A stretch of DNA of 64,000 nt from JAGNKE01 sp965230245 (GCA_965230245.1 OZ246000.1:186001-250000), one strand, 5' to 3'. Shown: positions 34,603-43,684, counted from the first letter of the stretch. Program-made: numbers and translations. The notes: a model not told the origin generated them from the sequence alone.

Positions 34603-35079
34603 ATGAACACATTACAGAAATTTGAAGCCAAGCAGCTGGAAAAACTGCAAGGTACAAAAGAAATTCCGGACTTCGGCGCAGGCGACACTGTTAAGGTGAA
34701 CGTTAAAATCCGTGAAGGTAACCGCGAGCGTATTCAGGCATATGAAGGCGTTTGTATCTCGCGCGAAGGTTCCGGCATCAACGAAAGTTTCACAGTCCGC
34801 AAGATCAGCTACGGCGAAGGCGTCGAGCGTGTATTCCCGATCTGGAGTTCACGTGTAGACAGCATCGAACTGGTTCGTCGCGGTTCCGTTAGACGCGCAA
34901 AACTTTACTACCTGCGCGACCGTCGCGGTAAATCTGCCCGTATCGCCGAGCGTACAACCGGCCACGGCATCGACAAAAACAAAGAAGAGAAACTGGCGGA
35001 AGCTAAAGAAGCCAAAAAAGCCAAGAAGGCTGAAAAACAGGCGAAAAAAGCTGCCAAGAAAAAGAAGAAGGAAGCATAG
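34603..35079 (+). CDS. rplS: 50S ribosomal protein L19 with Lys/Ala-rich tail
   Basis: Ribosomal subunit-interface protein. Core motifs: IPDFGAGDTVKVNVKIREGNRERIQ, FEGVCISR-type YEGVCISREG, FTVRKISYGEGVERVFP and LYYLRDRRGKSARI. The last 40 residues, after the normal end, are an Ala/Lys/Glu-rich helix-like extension ending in eight basic residues. The 132-base gap before it holds a small GAACC-GCC-GGTTC hairpin. A strong terminator follows, closing the operon. Confidence 0.97.
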   Translation: MNTLQKFEAKQLEKLQGTKEIPDFGAGDTVKVNVKIREGNRERIQAYEGVCISREGSGINESFTVRKISYGEGVERVFPIWSSRVDSIELVRRGSVRRAKLYYLRDRRGKSARIAERTTGHGIDKNKEEKLAEAKEAKKAKKAEKQAKKAAKKKKKEA

Positions 35080-35106
35080 CCCGCTGCCTTCTCACGGAAT
35101 AAAGAA

Positions 35107-35137
35107 AAGCTCCCCTCAAAAAGGGGAGCTTTTTTTA
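35107..35137 (+). terminator. Rho-independent terminator of the ffh-rplS operon
   Basis: AAGCTCCCCT (35107-35116) and AGGGGAGCTT (35122-35131) form a perfect 10-bp stem with a 5-base loop and an eight-base T run. Confidence 0.93.
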
Positions 35138-35156
35138 CTACTCGAACAACTCTACT

Positions 35157-35441
35157 CTATAAAACAGAAATTTTGGCTTTCAGACACACTTCCTTGCCTG
35201 CGTAATGCGCCGCAGACAGAAGAACCTCTTCATGAGAGCCGAAACTATCGACCAGATCCTCAGGAACAGAACCGATCAAAATCATATTCTCATGCAAAAC
35301 GGCATGAACAGACCCGTTGTTACGATCAAAAATGATTTTTTCGGAACGGACATAAGCCGGATCAAAAAAGCGGATCGCCGGAAGTTCACCGGACTCAAAG
35401 GATGCATTCAGACCTGAATGTGTCAAAGAACCATCATACAT
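35157..35441 (-). CDS. Protein of unknown function, 94 residues
   Basis: No family recognised. I place the start at the ATG at 35441, which has AGGGG 8 bases upstream; a longer frame to 35471 adds only ten residues. The product is soluble, without signal or membrane helix. Its first half has a phenylalanine- and glycine-containing segment (FESGELPAIRFFDP) and its second half a beta-rich pattern with hydrophobic alternation (SVHAVLHENMILIGSVPEDLVD). It lies on the strand opposite to rplS, at the edge of an accessory block that separates rplS from leuC. Confidence 0.6.
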   Translation of the reverse strand: MYDGSLTHSGLNASFESGELPAIRFFDPAYVRSEKIIFDRNNGSVHAVLHENMILIGSVPEDLVDSFGSHEEVLLSAAHYAGKEVCLKAKISVL

Positions 35442-35523
35442 AATAAAAACCCCTGTATTACTGCACTGCAAAAACAGTATATAAAACAGAGGTTTCTAAT
35501 TGGTTAACTGTCCGAAAACAGGG

Positions 35524-36294
35524 TTACTTAAGATCCAGTCCGCCGCCTTCAAGAACCGGATCAGCCCCATCCTGAAGCAAGCTGTTATAGTCGAATGCTT
35601 CGACTTCCATACCTGGTGCAGGCGGTTTGATCTGCTGGAAGTGAATTTCAGCAAGCTCGGTCGCTAAAGCACCAGCATGCTGAAGATTTTCCAGAGCCGG
35701 ACCAACTTGATCGATCAATATCTGATGCTCACCTGCATCAAATGCCGGATCGGATTTAAAGCCTTCTGCTGCGCCTTCTAACATGCGGCCTGTGGTCTCC
35801 CAACCATGGAACTGGTTGATATCATAAACACCGTCAACATTCGGCGGATTGCCGAGTGTTTGGTCAGAAAAACCACGCTCCGTCATAATTGTGTTGTGAA
35901 GATCGGTCGCAGTATCCATAGCACCGTTGTAATTCTGAACAATCGCTTCCGCAAAATGCGGAAAAGCATAGTAGGTAGCATTCTGCGCAACGTTATCAAT
36001 ACCAGCTTCGGTTAGTTTTTCAGTGTCTAAAGCACGTCCTTGCAGAAAAGCATGCGACTTGATATCCGCCAAAGCCTCCGGCCCAAGATTAAGAGTCTCG
36101 ACCACCAATTCCGCATCATAATTACTGATAACAAGATTAACGGTTCCGGCATGGGGCAAATCCGCCTTGCCAAAAATCGAATTCAAGGCATCTTGAGCAG
36201 TACCTGCGACATCTACAGTATCCTGAAGACCATCAACAGCCTCCTCGGCAACGCCGCCACCTTTGAAAATTTCTCCAATTCCACCTAAACCCAT
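35524..36294 (-). CDS. Acidic protein of unknown function, 256 residues
   Basis: No family recognised. The protein is acidic, lacks cysteine, and has no signal peptide or membrane helix. The N-terminus is glycine-rich (MGLGGIGEIFKGGG), followed by mainly helical sequence with many Ala, Asn, His and Asp residues, and a C-terminal stretch containing PPAPG and a run of Asp/Glu/Leu. The absence of basic residues in long stretches and the Gly-rich start are unlike the neighbouring housekeeping proteins. It may be cotranscribed with the 94-residue gene downstream (52-base gap). Confidence 0.65.
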   Translation of the reverse strand: MGLGGIGEIFKGGGVAEEAVDGLQDTVDVAGTAQDALNSIFGKADLPHAGTVNLVISNYDAELVVETLNLGPEALADIKSHAFLQGRALDTEKLTEAGIDNVAQNATYYAFPHFAEAIVQNYNGAMDTATDLHNTIMTERGFSDQTLGNPPNVDGVYDINQFHGWETTGRMLEGAAEGFKSDPAFDAGEHQILIDQVGPALENLQHAGALATELAEIHFQQIKPPAPGMEVEAFDYNSLLQDGADPVLEGGGLDLK

Positions 36295-36389
36295 ATCTAA
36301 GTCCCTTTAAGATTTTTTATAAAACACTTCACTATAAACATTTTGAGCAAATCTTGTCCAGAAATTACCCAAAGTCTCTGCACATGTTT

Positions 36390-39300
36390 TCACTCTCCAA
36401 CTCTTGTAACAACGTATTGTTTTTGTTTTGAAATGTCACCATTGACGTCACTCATTCCACCATCCGGCCAAACCACTTCTATAGCCTTAATCTTGTTTTT
36501 TCCTAGCCCGAAATGGGCAAACGCCGCATCTTGAGACTTATACCCGCCGCTCGCCTTAATATAACGCACCTGTTTAGATTCGTTACCACCATCATCGATA
36601 AGTGTTAAAATCACTTTCGCGCCAATGCCACGCGTATTTTGCGTCGTTTTATCCCTTAAACTTATGATAATGCTCCCATTCTCGGCCATATTATTCTGAA
36701 ATACCGCAATCGGCGCATCGGTCGGGAAGCTGATAATGTCAATATCCCCGTCACGATCATAATCGATATAGGTATACGCCGCTGTCGGCGTAAAATCTTC
36801 CAGACTCGACTCATACGTTTTATTCAAAAAGAAGTCGCCACTCTGGTTTTCATAGAACAAGTTCGAAAACAAAGAAAACGAGACATTAAAACCGTTGGCC
36901 ACATAGAGATCCTGCCAACCGTCATTGTTTAAATCCGCAAATTTGGAATTCCAGGTCCAACCGCCTAGCGCCGTATGTAATGCCTTTGCGACATCTCGAT
37001 AGGTGCTATTATCCTCATCATTCTGAGTCAGCAGAATATTGCGCAAGGACGCATTGGATGCATGGAGTTTTCTCTGATCCAAATGCTCGAAATAGGCATC
37101 TTCCTTGGCCAAATACCCCTCATAAGCTTGCTCGATCCCCTGACAAAAAGAAGAATAGCGCTGCGATAAGTCAGCGGACAAATCAGCCATCTTTTGCCGC
37201 CCCGAAATGTGAAAGCTGCAAGCATTCTTGTGATTCACATAATGCTTTAAACAGCCAAGCCTACGAGCATCATCTTCAACACTGCTACACGCATCACCGA
37301 TAAAGTGTGAAGCCCTGACAAGCGCATGACGATAGGAAAACTCTCCCTGACATTTTGAAAACTCCTCACTACCCTTTGAATACATCCGCCCGCAATACTC
37401 TCCATAATCAATGGAATAATCACTGACACTCCCCCACTTTGAAACAAACGACTCGGTAAAGGCGATCTGCCCGAGGAAGTAATCTGGCTTCAAATCATTG
37501 TTAAAATCACCGACATCCACGCTCATTGTTGATTGAGCGCCTTCATACATCTGTAGCTCTTCCGCAGTCGCAGGCCGCAAGCCCCCTTGCCCGTCGCCAA
37601 AATAAAGGCCGTCGGAATAACGCCCGTCGATATAATCATTCCCAACATAAAGATCGGGCAAACCGTCGCCGTTAAAATCATGGAAAAGGCTTGTTAAAGT
37701 CTCACCTGAATCACCTTGCAGTGTTTCAAGCTGGAACGACACATCACCATTATTCTTGAGAATATGGTTCTCCGATCCGTCAACCCCGATAAAATGCGTC
37801 CCCGCCTTCCAGTTCCCAAGGAAAATGTCCATATCCCCGTCTCCCTCGATATCTGCAAACCCCAGACTAACAGTCACCGCGTCCTGTTTAGGGATGAGCA
37901 AAGCCATACGCTCGGCATCGAACGAACCCCCATCACTAAAAATACGGTAATTCTCCCCGTCAAAAGTCGAAAAAACAATATCCAGCCAACCATCACCATT
38001 CAAATCAACCAGCCCGACATTCACAACATCCCGAAGCTTGTCAGGCATCGGTAATTCCTGACGCATAAAACGCTGACCGTTGATATTGCTGTACAAAACA
38101 AGGTTCGGGTACACTTCCGCATCGCCCATAACCAGAAGATCAATCCACCCGTCATTATGCACATCTCCGGCAGCAACCGCCTGCGTCAAACGCGGCACCA
38201 TATCCGCCAGACCGGAAAGATAAGAAATCGTATAAGGCTGCAACAAACCCAATTCTTCGCCGGAAAAACGCAAAAATTTTCCGTCCGCGCCTCCCGAAGA
38301 CGGTAGAAATTCTGCAGACTGAACGGTAATATTCAAACTAACCGACAGACCTGCTTCATCAGAAAAAACAACAGGCTCAACGTTGCTCCGAATATCTTCA
38401 AGTGCATAAACAGGATCACTACGCTCCAAAAAGATATCTGTTTCATCAACCGGATCAACCGCAGCAATCTTCGTGGTTGAAATCATACGGGACGCTGTCT
38501 GATAATAATACTGCTCGAAAACATAAGACAGCCCGCCCACACAGATCCCAAGAACCATAGTCATCAGGAACATGAAAACGGCCAAACGCAGCGATATAGA
38601 CCTCCATATAATGAAAAATGCATAAATACTGAATGATCCGAGCGTAAAGAGAAACACTGCGACATAAGCAATCGGCATACCCGTCTGTAACAACACGGAT
38701 GAAAACACCGCATCAAAGGCCATTGGTGCAGGCAGTATGACACCGAAAAAGGCAATTCCGATAAACGTCAAAAGACCAAGGACGGACATCTCGGCAACAT
38801 CCAGAGTTTGCAACTCATCCCAAGGCAAAACCGTAATGGCTACAGTGCCGAGGAATCCCGCAAGTATCATCAATGGCAAGGCAATCTTTACAAGAAGGAA
38901 AAGGCTTTTGAAATAAGACTGAACCGCCCATAAAATCGCCGCTCCCCACCCCTGATCGGATGGCGGCATATCGACAGAAACTGAAAATTTATGTTTAAAG
39001 GATCCATCTTCTGGAATCGGCTTTCGCAATTCTTCTTCATTGAAAAAAAAGCGACAGGACAAGGGAATGACCACCAAAATATAAAGCAGTGTAAACCCGA
39101 CCTTAAGCCCCACAAGATAGAGCGGAAACATCGAAAGCATCATCACCAGAACGACAATGTTAAGCGTCGGCGATGCTATCAAGGTCGCCAGAACGGTTGG
39201 TAATTTTGCTCCCGCCACATGCAGGGACTGCGCAATCGGCGCAGCGCAATTCACACAAACCCCAAGCGGCGCACCGATAATCAGACCCAGAAAACTACTT

Positions 39301-39638
39301 TGAAATCTGTTTTTAAAGTTAAATCTCTGCAACAACGGCAGCATCGAAATCAGGAACGCCCCGAACAGAAAGGAAAACGTCATCCCCTTTTTGTTGGTAC
39401 TCATCCAATTGATCGTCCCCCAGAATATTTTCTGTGTAAATGTAAAATCATCTTCAATCTCGACAAGAGGATGAAAACCCAAATCGGAAAGCGGTGAATT
39501 ACTGCCCAGAATGGCCTTGCCGCTTAACTCAGGGTATCGTGATGTCGTCCAGAAATAAAAAGCAACAAACATCATAGGAATGGCAAGCAAAATGACGTGT
39601 TTTAAAGGAAATTTGTCTCTTACCTGAATGCCTTCCAT
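36390..39638 (-). CDS. ArsP-like permease fused to FG-GAP (VCBS) repeats and an ASPIC/UnbV domain
   Basis: Residues 1 to about 385 are a polytopic permease of the ArsP/DUF318 (PF03773-like) type, with the signature GVCVNCAAPIAQSLHVAGA and ASPTLN. Members of that family are linked to export of organoarsenicals or metals. The rest is extracytoplasmic in character: a start FSDEAGL, then at least seven calcium-loop FG-GAP repeats (DVHNDGWIDLL, DLNGDGWLDIV, DIEGDGDMDIF, DFNGDGLPDLY, DFNNDLKPDYF, DLNNDGWQDLY, DYDRDGDIDII), an inserted Cys-rich segment between repeats five and six, and a C-terminal ASPIC/UnbV domain with HFGLGKNKIKAIEVVWPDGG. The join of permease and propeller in one 1082-residue chain is unusual. 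It is divergent from leuC. Confidence 0.85.
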   Translation of the reverse strand: MEGIQVRDKFPLKHVILLAIPMMFVAFYFWTTSRYPELSGKAILGSNSPLSDLGFHPLVEIEDDFTFTQKIFWGTINWMSTNKKGMTFSFLFGAFLISMLPLLQRFNFKNRFQSSFLGLIIGAPLGVCVNCAAPIAQSLHVAGAKLPTVLATLIASPTLNIVVLVMMLSMFPLYLVGLKVGFTLLYILVVIPLSCRFFFNEEELRKPIPEDGSFKHKFSVSVDMPPSDQGWGAAILWAVQSYFKSLFLLVKIALPLMILAGFLGTVAITVLPWDELQTLDVAEMSVLGLLTFIGIAFFGVILPAPMAFDAVFSSVLLQTGMPIAYVAVFLFTLGSFSIYAFFIIWRSISLRLAVFMFLMTMVLGICVGGLSYVFEQYYYQTASRMISTTKIAAVDPVDETDIFLERSDPVYALEDIRSNVEPVVFSDEAGLSVSLNITVQSAEFLPSSGGADGKFLRFSGEELGLLQPYTISYLSGLADMVPRLTQAVAAGDVHNDGWIDLLVMGDAEVYPNLVLYSNINGQRFMRQELPMPDKLRDVVNVGLVDLNGDGWLDIVFSTFDGENYRIFSDGGSFDAERMALLIPKQDAVTVSLGFADIEGDGDMDIFLGNWKAGTHFIGVDGSENHILKNNGDVSFQLETLQGDSGETLTSLFHDFNGDGLPDLYVGNDYIDGRYSDGLYFGDGQGGLRPATAEELQMYEGAQSTMSVDVGDFNNDLKPDYFLGQIAFTESFVSKWGSVSDYSIDYGEYCGRMYSKGSEEFSKCQGEFSYRHALVRASHFIGDACSSVEDDARRLGCLKHYVNHKNACSFHISGRQKMADLSADLSQRYSSFCQGIEQAYEGYLAKEDAYFEHLDQRKLHASNASLRNILLTQNDEDNSTYRDVAKALHTALGGWTWNSKFADLNNDGWQDLYVANGFNVSFSLFSNLFYENQSGDFFLNKTYESSLEDFTPTAAYTYIDYDRDGDIDIISFPTDAPIAVFQNNMAENGSIIISLRDKTTQNTRGIGAKVILTLIDDGGNESKQVRYIKASGGYKSQDAAFAHFGLGKNKIKAIEVVWPDGGMSDVNGDISKQKQYVVTRVGE

Positions 39639-39826
39639 GAAGACTCCCTCTCTGCATCATGCTGCAAGCAAAAACGCCAATGCAACGGCACATTCCGTAT
39701 TTGCGAAAATATAAAGGATAAGATAAAAGAAGTGTCCATTGAAAAAAAGGTCTAAAGCTCTGGAAAAAGGGATTTTTAGGTATTTCTCGCCAAAGCGGAC
39801 CAAGCGGAAAGTTTAAAGGAGCAAAC

Positions 39827-41227
39827 ATGAAACCGCGTACCTTATACGACAAAATCTGGGACGAACATGTAATCAGCACATCCGAAGATGGAACGTGCCT
39901 CATCTACATCGACCGTCACCTCGTCCACGAAGTCACATCCCCGCAGGCCTTCGAAGGACTCCGGATGGCTGGACGAAAGGTACGCAAACCCGAAGCGACA
40001 CTTGCCGTTATGGATCACAACGTCCCGACAACCGACCGCTCAGAAGGCATTAAGGAAGAAGACAGCCGCATCCAGATCGAAACATTAAGCAAAAACTGCG
40101 AAGAATTTGGCGTCGATTTGTTTGACCTCTCGGACGTTCGTCAGGGCATCGTCCATATCATCGGCCCCGAACAGGGCTTCACACAGCCCGGAATGACAAT
40201 TGTCTGCGGCGACAGCCACACCAGCACACACGGCGCATTCGGCGCACTCGCTTTCGGTATCGGCACATCCGAAGTCGAACACGTTCTGGCCACCCAAACC
40301 CTGATCCAGAAAAAAGCCAAAAACATGCGCATCACCGTCGACGGCGAATTACCCGCAGGTGTTACCGCAAAAGATATGATTTTGGCGATTATCGGTGAAA
40401 TCGGAACCGCAGGCGGCACCGGCCACGTCATAGAATACGCAGGCTCCGCCGTACAAAGCCTGTCTATGGAAGGCCGTATGACAATGTGCAACATGTCCAT
40501 CGAAGGCGGCGCAAGAGCAGGATTGATCGCACCAGATGAAACCACCTTCAATTACGTGAAAGGCCGCCCGCTTGCCCCGAAGGACGGACACTGGGAGAAA
40601 GCCGTAGAGTACTGGAAATCCTTCTTTAGTGACGAGGGCGCGGAATACGACAAGGAAGTTGTTCTAAAAGCCGAAGACATCAGCCCGATCGTCACTTGGG
40701 GAACGACCCCCGAAGATGTCGTCGCCATCACCGGAGAAGTGCCCTCTCCCGAAGACTTCGATGACCCGAACAAAAAAGCATCCGTTAAAAGAATGCTGGA
40801 ATATATGGGTCTGGAACCGGGAACAAAAATGACAGACATTCCTGTCGACAAGGTTTTTATCGGCTCTTGCACAAACGCCCGTATAGAAGACCTGCGCGAA
40901 GTCGCAAAAATCGCCAAAGGCAAAAAAGTAGCTGATAGCGTCGAAGCAATGATTGTCCCCGGCTCCGGTCTTGTCAAGGCTATGGCCGAAGAAGAAGGCA
41001 TCGCCGATATCCTGATAGAAGCGGGCTTTGACTGGCGCGAACCGGGTTGCTCAATGTGTCTGGGCATGAACCCCGACCAACTAAAACCGGGCGAACGCTG
41101 TGCCTCTACCTCAAACCGTAACTTCGAAGGCCGACAGGGCCGTGGCGGACGCACACACCTGCTTTCCCCTGCAATGGCCGCAGCAGCAGCGATTACGGGC
41201 AAACTGACGGATGTGCGAGACCTTTAG
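39827..41227 (+). CDS. leuC: 3-Isopropylmalate dehydratase large subunit
   Basis: Aconitase-family Fe-S enzyme of leucine biosynthesis; works with LeuD. Signatures: IYIDRHLVHEVTSPQAFEGL, VMDHNVPT, VCGDSHTSTHGAFGALAFGIGTSEVEHVLATQ in outline, and the three cluster cysteines in GSCTNARIEDL and PGCSMCLGMN. Length (466) is standard. A ribosome site AAAGGAG precedes the ATG. The usual partner leuD is not adjacent but 1.85 kb downstream, past a broken kinase-like gene and an HD-domain gene. Confidence 0.97.
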   Translation: MKPRTLYDKIWDEHVISTSEDGTCLIYIDRHLVHEVTSPQAFEGLRMAGRKVRKPEATLAVMDHNVPTTDRSEGIKEEDSRIQIETLSKNCEEFGVDLFDLSDVRQGIVHIIGPEQGFTQPGMTIVCGDSHTSTHGAFGALAFGIGTSEVEHVLATQTLIQKKAKNMRITVDGELPAGVTAKDMILAIIGEIGTAGGTGHVIEYAGSAVQSLSMEGRMTMCNMSIEGGARAGLIAPDETTFNYVKGRPLAPKDGHWEKAVEYWKSFFSDEGAEYDKEVVLKAEDISPIVTWGTTPEDVVAITGEVPSPEDFDDPNKKASVKRMLEYMGLEPGTKMTDIPVDKVFIGSCTNARIEDLREVAKIAKGKKVADSVEAMIVPGSGLVKAMAEEEGIADILIEAGFDWREPGCSMCLGMNPDQLKPGERCASTSNRNFEGRQGRGGRTHLLSPAMAAAAAITGKLTDVRDL

Positions 41228-41316
41228 TTTAAAAAGCATCTAAGCCTTATGAAAATTTGCCTGCGCAACGCGCTTGATGTATCGTTCTGAATAAATAAAA
41301 AACAAAGCGGGTTGAT

Positions 41317-42105
41317 TTGGGAGTGCCAAATTCGTTTTCGGAATACTTCACGGAAAACAGCACCATTCAGGATGCACTGGATGTCAGCGACGCGTATTCA
41401 CAACAGGACTTTGTACAAACTCTGCAGAACAACGGCTGGCAGACACAAGATACAGAAAACGGCACAATTCTGTTGACCAGCCCCGATGACCAATGGGCGG
41501 TCAAATTTTTTCATCCGCGTAAAAATGCCGCCGAAGCGGAATTCGCACGATTTGCAATGGAAAACCCCTCTGCCGCTGAAAATCCGCATATTGTCCGGAC
41601 CGAACATATAGGCTGACTAAAAGACAGTTATTTCGTCGTCATGGAAAACCTTACACCGTTGGATCTGAAGACCAGAGCAGATCATGAAGCCCTCAGCAGT
41701 TTCCGAACACTGACACACCCGATGGCAACAGACCGCGAAGGCAAGGAACAAGCCGTAGAATATTTACGTGAAAACAATCCTGAACTTCTGGAGGCTGTTA
41801 CGGAATCCACGCAACATGCAATCTGGCTCTCGCAGGGCGCCCCGATCATGCAGGGCATAAAACCTACAGGCATAAGCACAGGAATAGATGCACATCACGG
41901 CAATATTATGATGCGCCGGAACGACGACGGAACCGAAACCATCGTCCTGATCGACCAGTTCCAGATGCGTCCGTGGCCGCAAAACAAATCCCTGACAGAC
42001 GGACAGAAAGAAACGCTGGACGTTCTCGGCATCAATCCGCGTGAAACCAAACGTGATTATCAACCGTTCAGAGAAGACTATGTGCAAGAGAAATTCGAAC
42101 TCTAA
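41317..42105 (+). pseudogene. Kinase-like gene interrupted by an in-frame TGA codon
   Basis: Two apparently separate frames (41317-41616 and 41641-42105) are in the same phase and join across one TGA at 41614-41616; the codons between (CTA AAA GAC AGT TAT TTC GTC GTC) continue the protein. The joined 262-codon chain looks kinase-like. The N-terminal half has WAVKFFHPRKNAAEAEFARF, resembling the lysine strand and alpha-C helix. Straight after the stop comes LKDSYFVVMENLTPLDL, a hinge-like strand, and near the end DAHHGNIMMRR with IVLIDQF, resembling the catalytic and DFG-type loops. So the TGA cuts the lobes apart. It may be a recent nonsense mutation, a readthrough codon or a sequence error. 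Start codon is uncertain: TTG 41317 or GTG 41323. Confidence 0.65.
41614..41616 (+). other. In-frame TGA codon between the two kinase-like lobes
   Basis: The codon is followed by CTA. TGA is used as an ordinary stop elsewhere in this window (for example hisS and leuB, both in ATGA overlaps), so genome-wide reassignment to Trp is unlikely. Confidence 0.8.
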
Positions 42106-42216
42106 AGACGCTGTTTTTGATTATTTTAAACTGCTGACTATAATGACAACCAATAATAACTATTAATTAAGAATGATAAGCCTACTATGGGGCTGATTAA
42201 ACAGGGAAAAGCAGAT

Positions 42217-42969
42217 ATGCCGGACAGAACAAAACCAGGAAATGAAAGCAGAGACTTTGTAGCAGAAGATTGGCCGGACGATTTCGACTTCGAAACGGAT
42301 GAAATATGCCAGACGGTCTTCAAGCCGTACATTCTTGAAAAAATGGAAGAACTGGCAGACTTCGATGCACAGCGCCCCGCCGATACGAAATATATCTTCC
42401 ATGAACATTCCGAACGCGTCGCCGAAGATGTCAGGAACACGTGCCTGCATCTAGGATTGAGCGAACACGTTGCCAACAACATTTACTGGGCAACCCTGAT
42501 CCACGACATGGGAAAAATGCAGCTGCCTGTCGATATATGGGATTCCGAAGAAAAACCGACCGATGACCTGAAACAACACAGACGGACACACACGACCTTG
42601 GGCCGCACACAATTCGAAAAAGATTTCGAAGGCGTAGAACACCCGTTCAAAGATTTGGCCATAGACATCATGGACAACCACCATGAACAAATGGACGGGC
42701 TGGGCACACACGGCCTTTCAGCAGAAAATATATCACCCGCGACCCGCATTGCCAGTATTGTCGAAGCCTTTGACGGCTGGTCAATCCCGCGCCCGCATTT
42801 CGGTGATAGAGACATCTCCCCTCCCTCTGTCCTCCAACGTATGAAAGATGAAAAATCTCATATGTTTGATGAGGATATGCTGCAGGCATTTACGGAAGTC
42901 AAAATGGCACAATACGTCCAGAGCCTCTATATGTCTCGTGATGTGACGGGCGAAGCCCCTACTCTTTAA
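42217..42969 (+). CDS. HD-GYP-like phosphohydrolase with altered GYP motif
   Basis: Metal-dependent HD-superfamily protein. Order of motifs: HEHSERVAEDV (first His), WATLIHDMGKMQLPVDIW (HD plus GK), HRRTHTTLGR (third His region), DNHHEQMDGLGTHGL (HHE/GYP region) and ATRIASIVEAFDGWSIPRPHFGD. This is the HD-GYP plan, but GYP reads GLGTHG. HD-GYP domains commonly hydrolyse c-di-GMP; the changed motif makes that uncertain. No sensory domain is fused, so it is a stand-alone enzyme. The ATG at 42217 has AGGGA nine bases upstream; the ATG at 42187 is possible. It lies between leuC and leuD. Confidence 0.82.
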   Translation: MPDRTKPGNESRDFVAEDWPDDFDFETDEICQTVFKPYILEKMEELADFDAQRPADTKYIFHEHSERVAEDVRNTCLHLGLSEHVANNIYWATLIHDMGKMQLPVDIWDSEEKPTDDLKQHRRTHTTLGRTQFEKDFEGVEHPFKDLAIDIMDNHHEQMDGLGTHGLSAENISPATRIASIVEAFDGWSIPRPHFGDRDISPPSVLQRMKDEKSHMFDEDMLQAFTEVKMAQYVQSLYMSRDVTGEAPTL

Positions 42970-43078
42970 AAATAATCCATCAAATCAATGGACTTAAACG
43001 CTGGAATCGTTTGCAGAAAACAATTTCGCTCAGTATAACAATGTCTCTTCGACAATCTGATGAAAAAAAAGAGGAAGC

Positions 43079-43684
43079 ATGGAGCCTTTTTCTAAGCTAA
43101 CGGGCAAAGCCGCACCACTAGAGATGATCAACGTCGACACCGACATCATCATCCCCAAACAATTCTTGAAAACCGTCAAGAGAACGGGCCTCGGCATCAG
43201 CGCATTTTACAACATACGCTATGACGATAACGGCAATGAAAACCCGGATTTTGTCCTGAACAAACCCGAATACAAAGACGCAAAAGTCCTGATCACAGGT
43301 GAAAATTTTGGCTGCGGATCCTCTCGCGAACATGCACCGTGGGCCATTCTGGACATGGGAATTCGCTGTATTATTGCACCAAGCTTCGCGGATATCTTCT
43401 TCAACAATAGCTTTAAAAACGGAATTCTGCCGATCCAACTTCCGCAAGAACAGGTCGATACGCTTATGAAGGAAGCAAAAGATAACCCCGATGCTACTTT
43501 TGAAATTGATCTGGAGAAACAGACGATCACGCGCGGAAACAAGTTTTCCTTCGACTTTGACATTGATCCATTTCGTAAACATTGCCTACTGCACGGTTTG
43601 GACGATATCGGCCTAACCCTTGAAAAAGGAAGTGAAATCAGCGCTTTCGAGGAAAAACGCTCAGCTGACAAGCCTTGGCTTTAA
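43079..43684 (+). CDS. leuD: 3-Isopropylmalate dehydratase small subunit
   Basis: Swivel-domain subunit that pairs with LeuC. Signatures: VDTDIIIPKQFLKTVKRTGLG, GENFGCGSSREHAPWAI and APSFADIFFNNSFKNGILPI. Length (201) is normal. AGAGGAAGC precedes the ATG. It is followed by leuB 42 bases downstream. Confidence 0.97.
   Translation: MEPFSKLTGKAAPLEMINVDTDIIIPKQFLKTVKRTGLGISAFYNIRYDDNGNENPDFVLNKPEYKDAKVLITGENFGCGSSREHAPWAILDMGIRCIIAPSFADIFFNNSFKNGILPIQLPQEQVDTLMKEAKDNPDATFEIDLEKQTITRGNKFSFDFDIDPFRKHCLLHGLDDIGLTLEKGSEISAFEEKRSADKPWL

Noticed and set aside
41614..41616. TGA reassigned to tryptophan or selenocysteine
   Set aside because: hisS, leuB, the PaaK-like gene and others end at TGA in tight ATGA overlaps, so TGA is a normal stop. 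No SECIS-like hairpin is evident directly after the codon.
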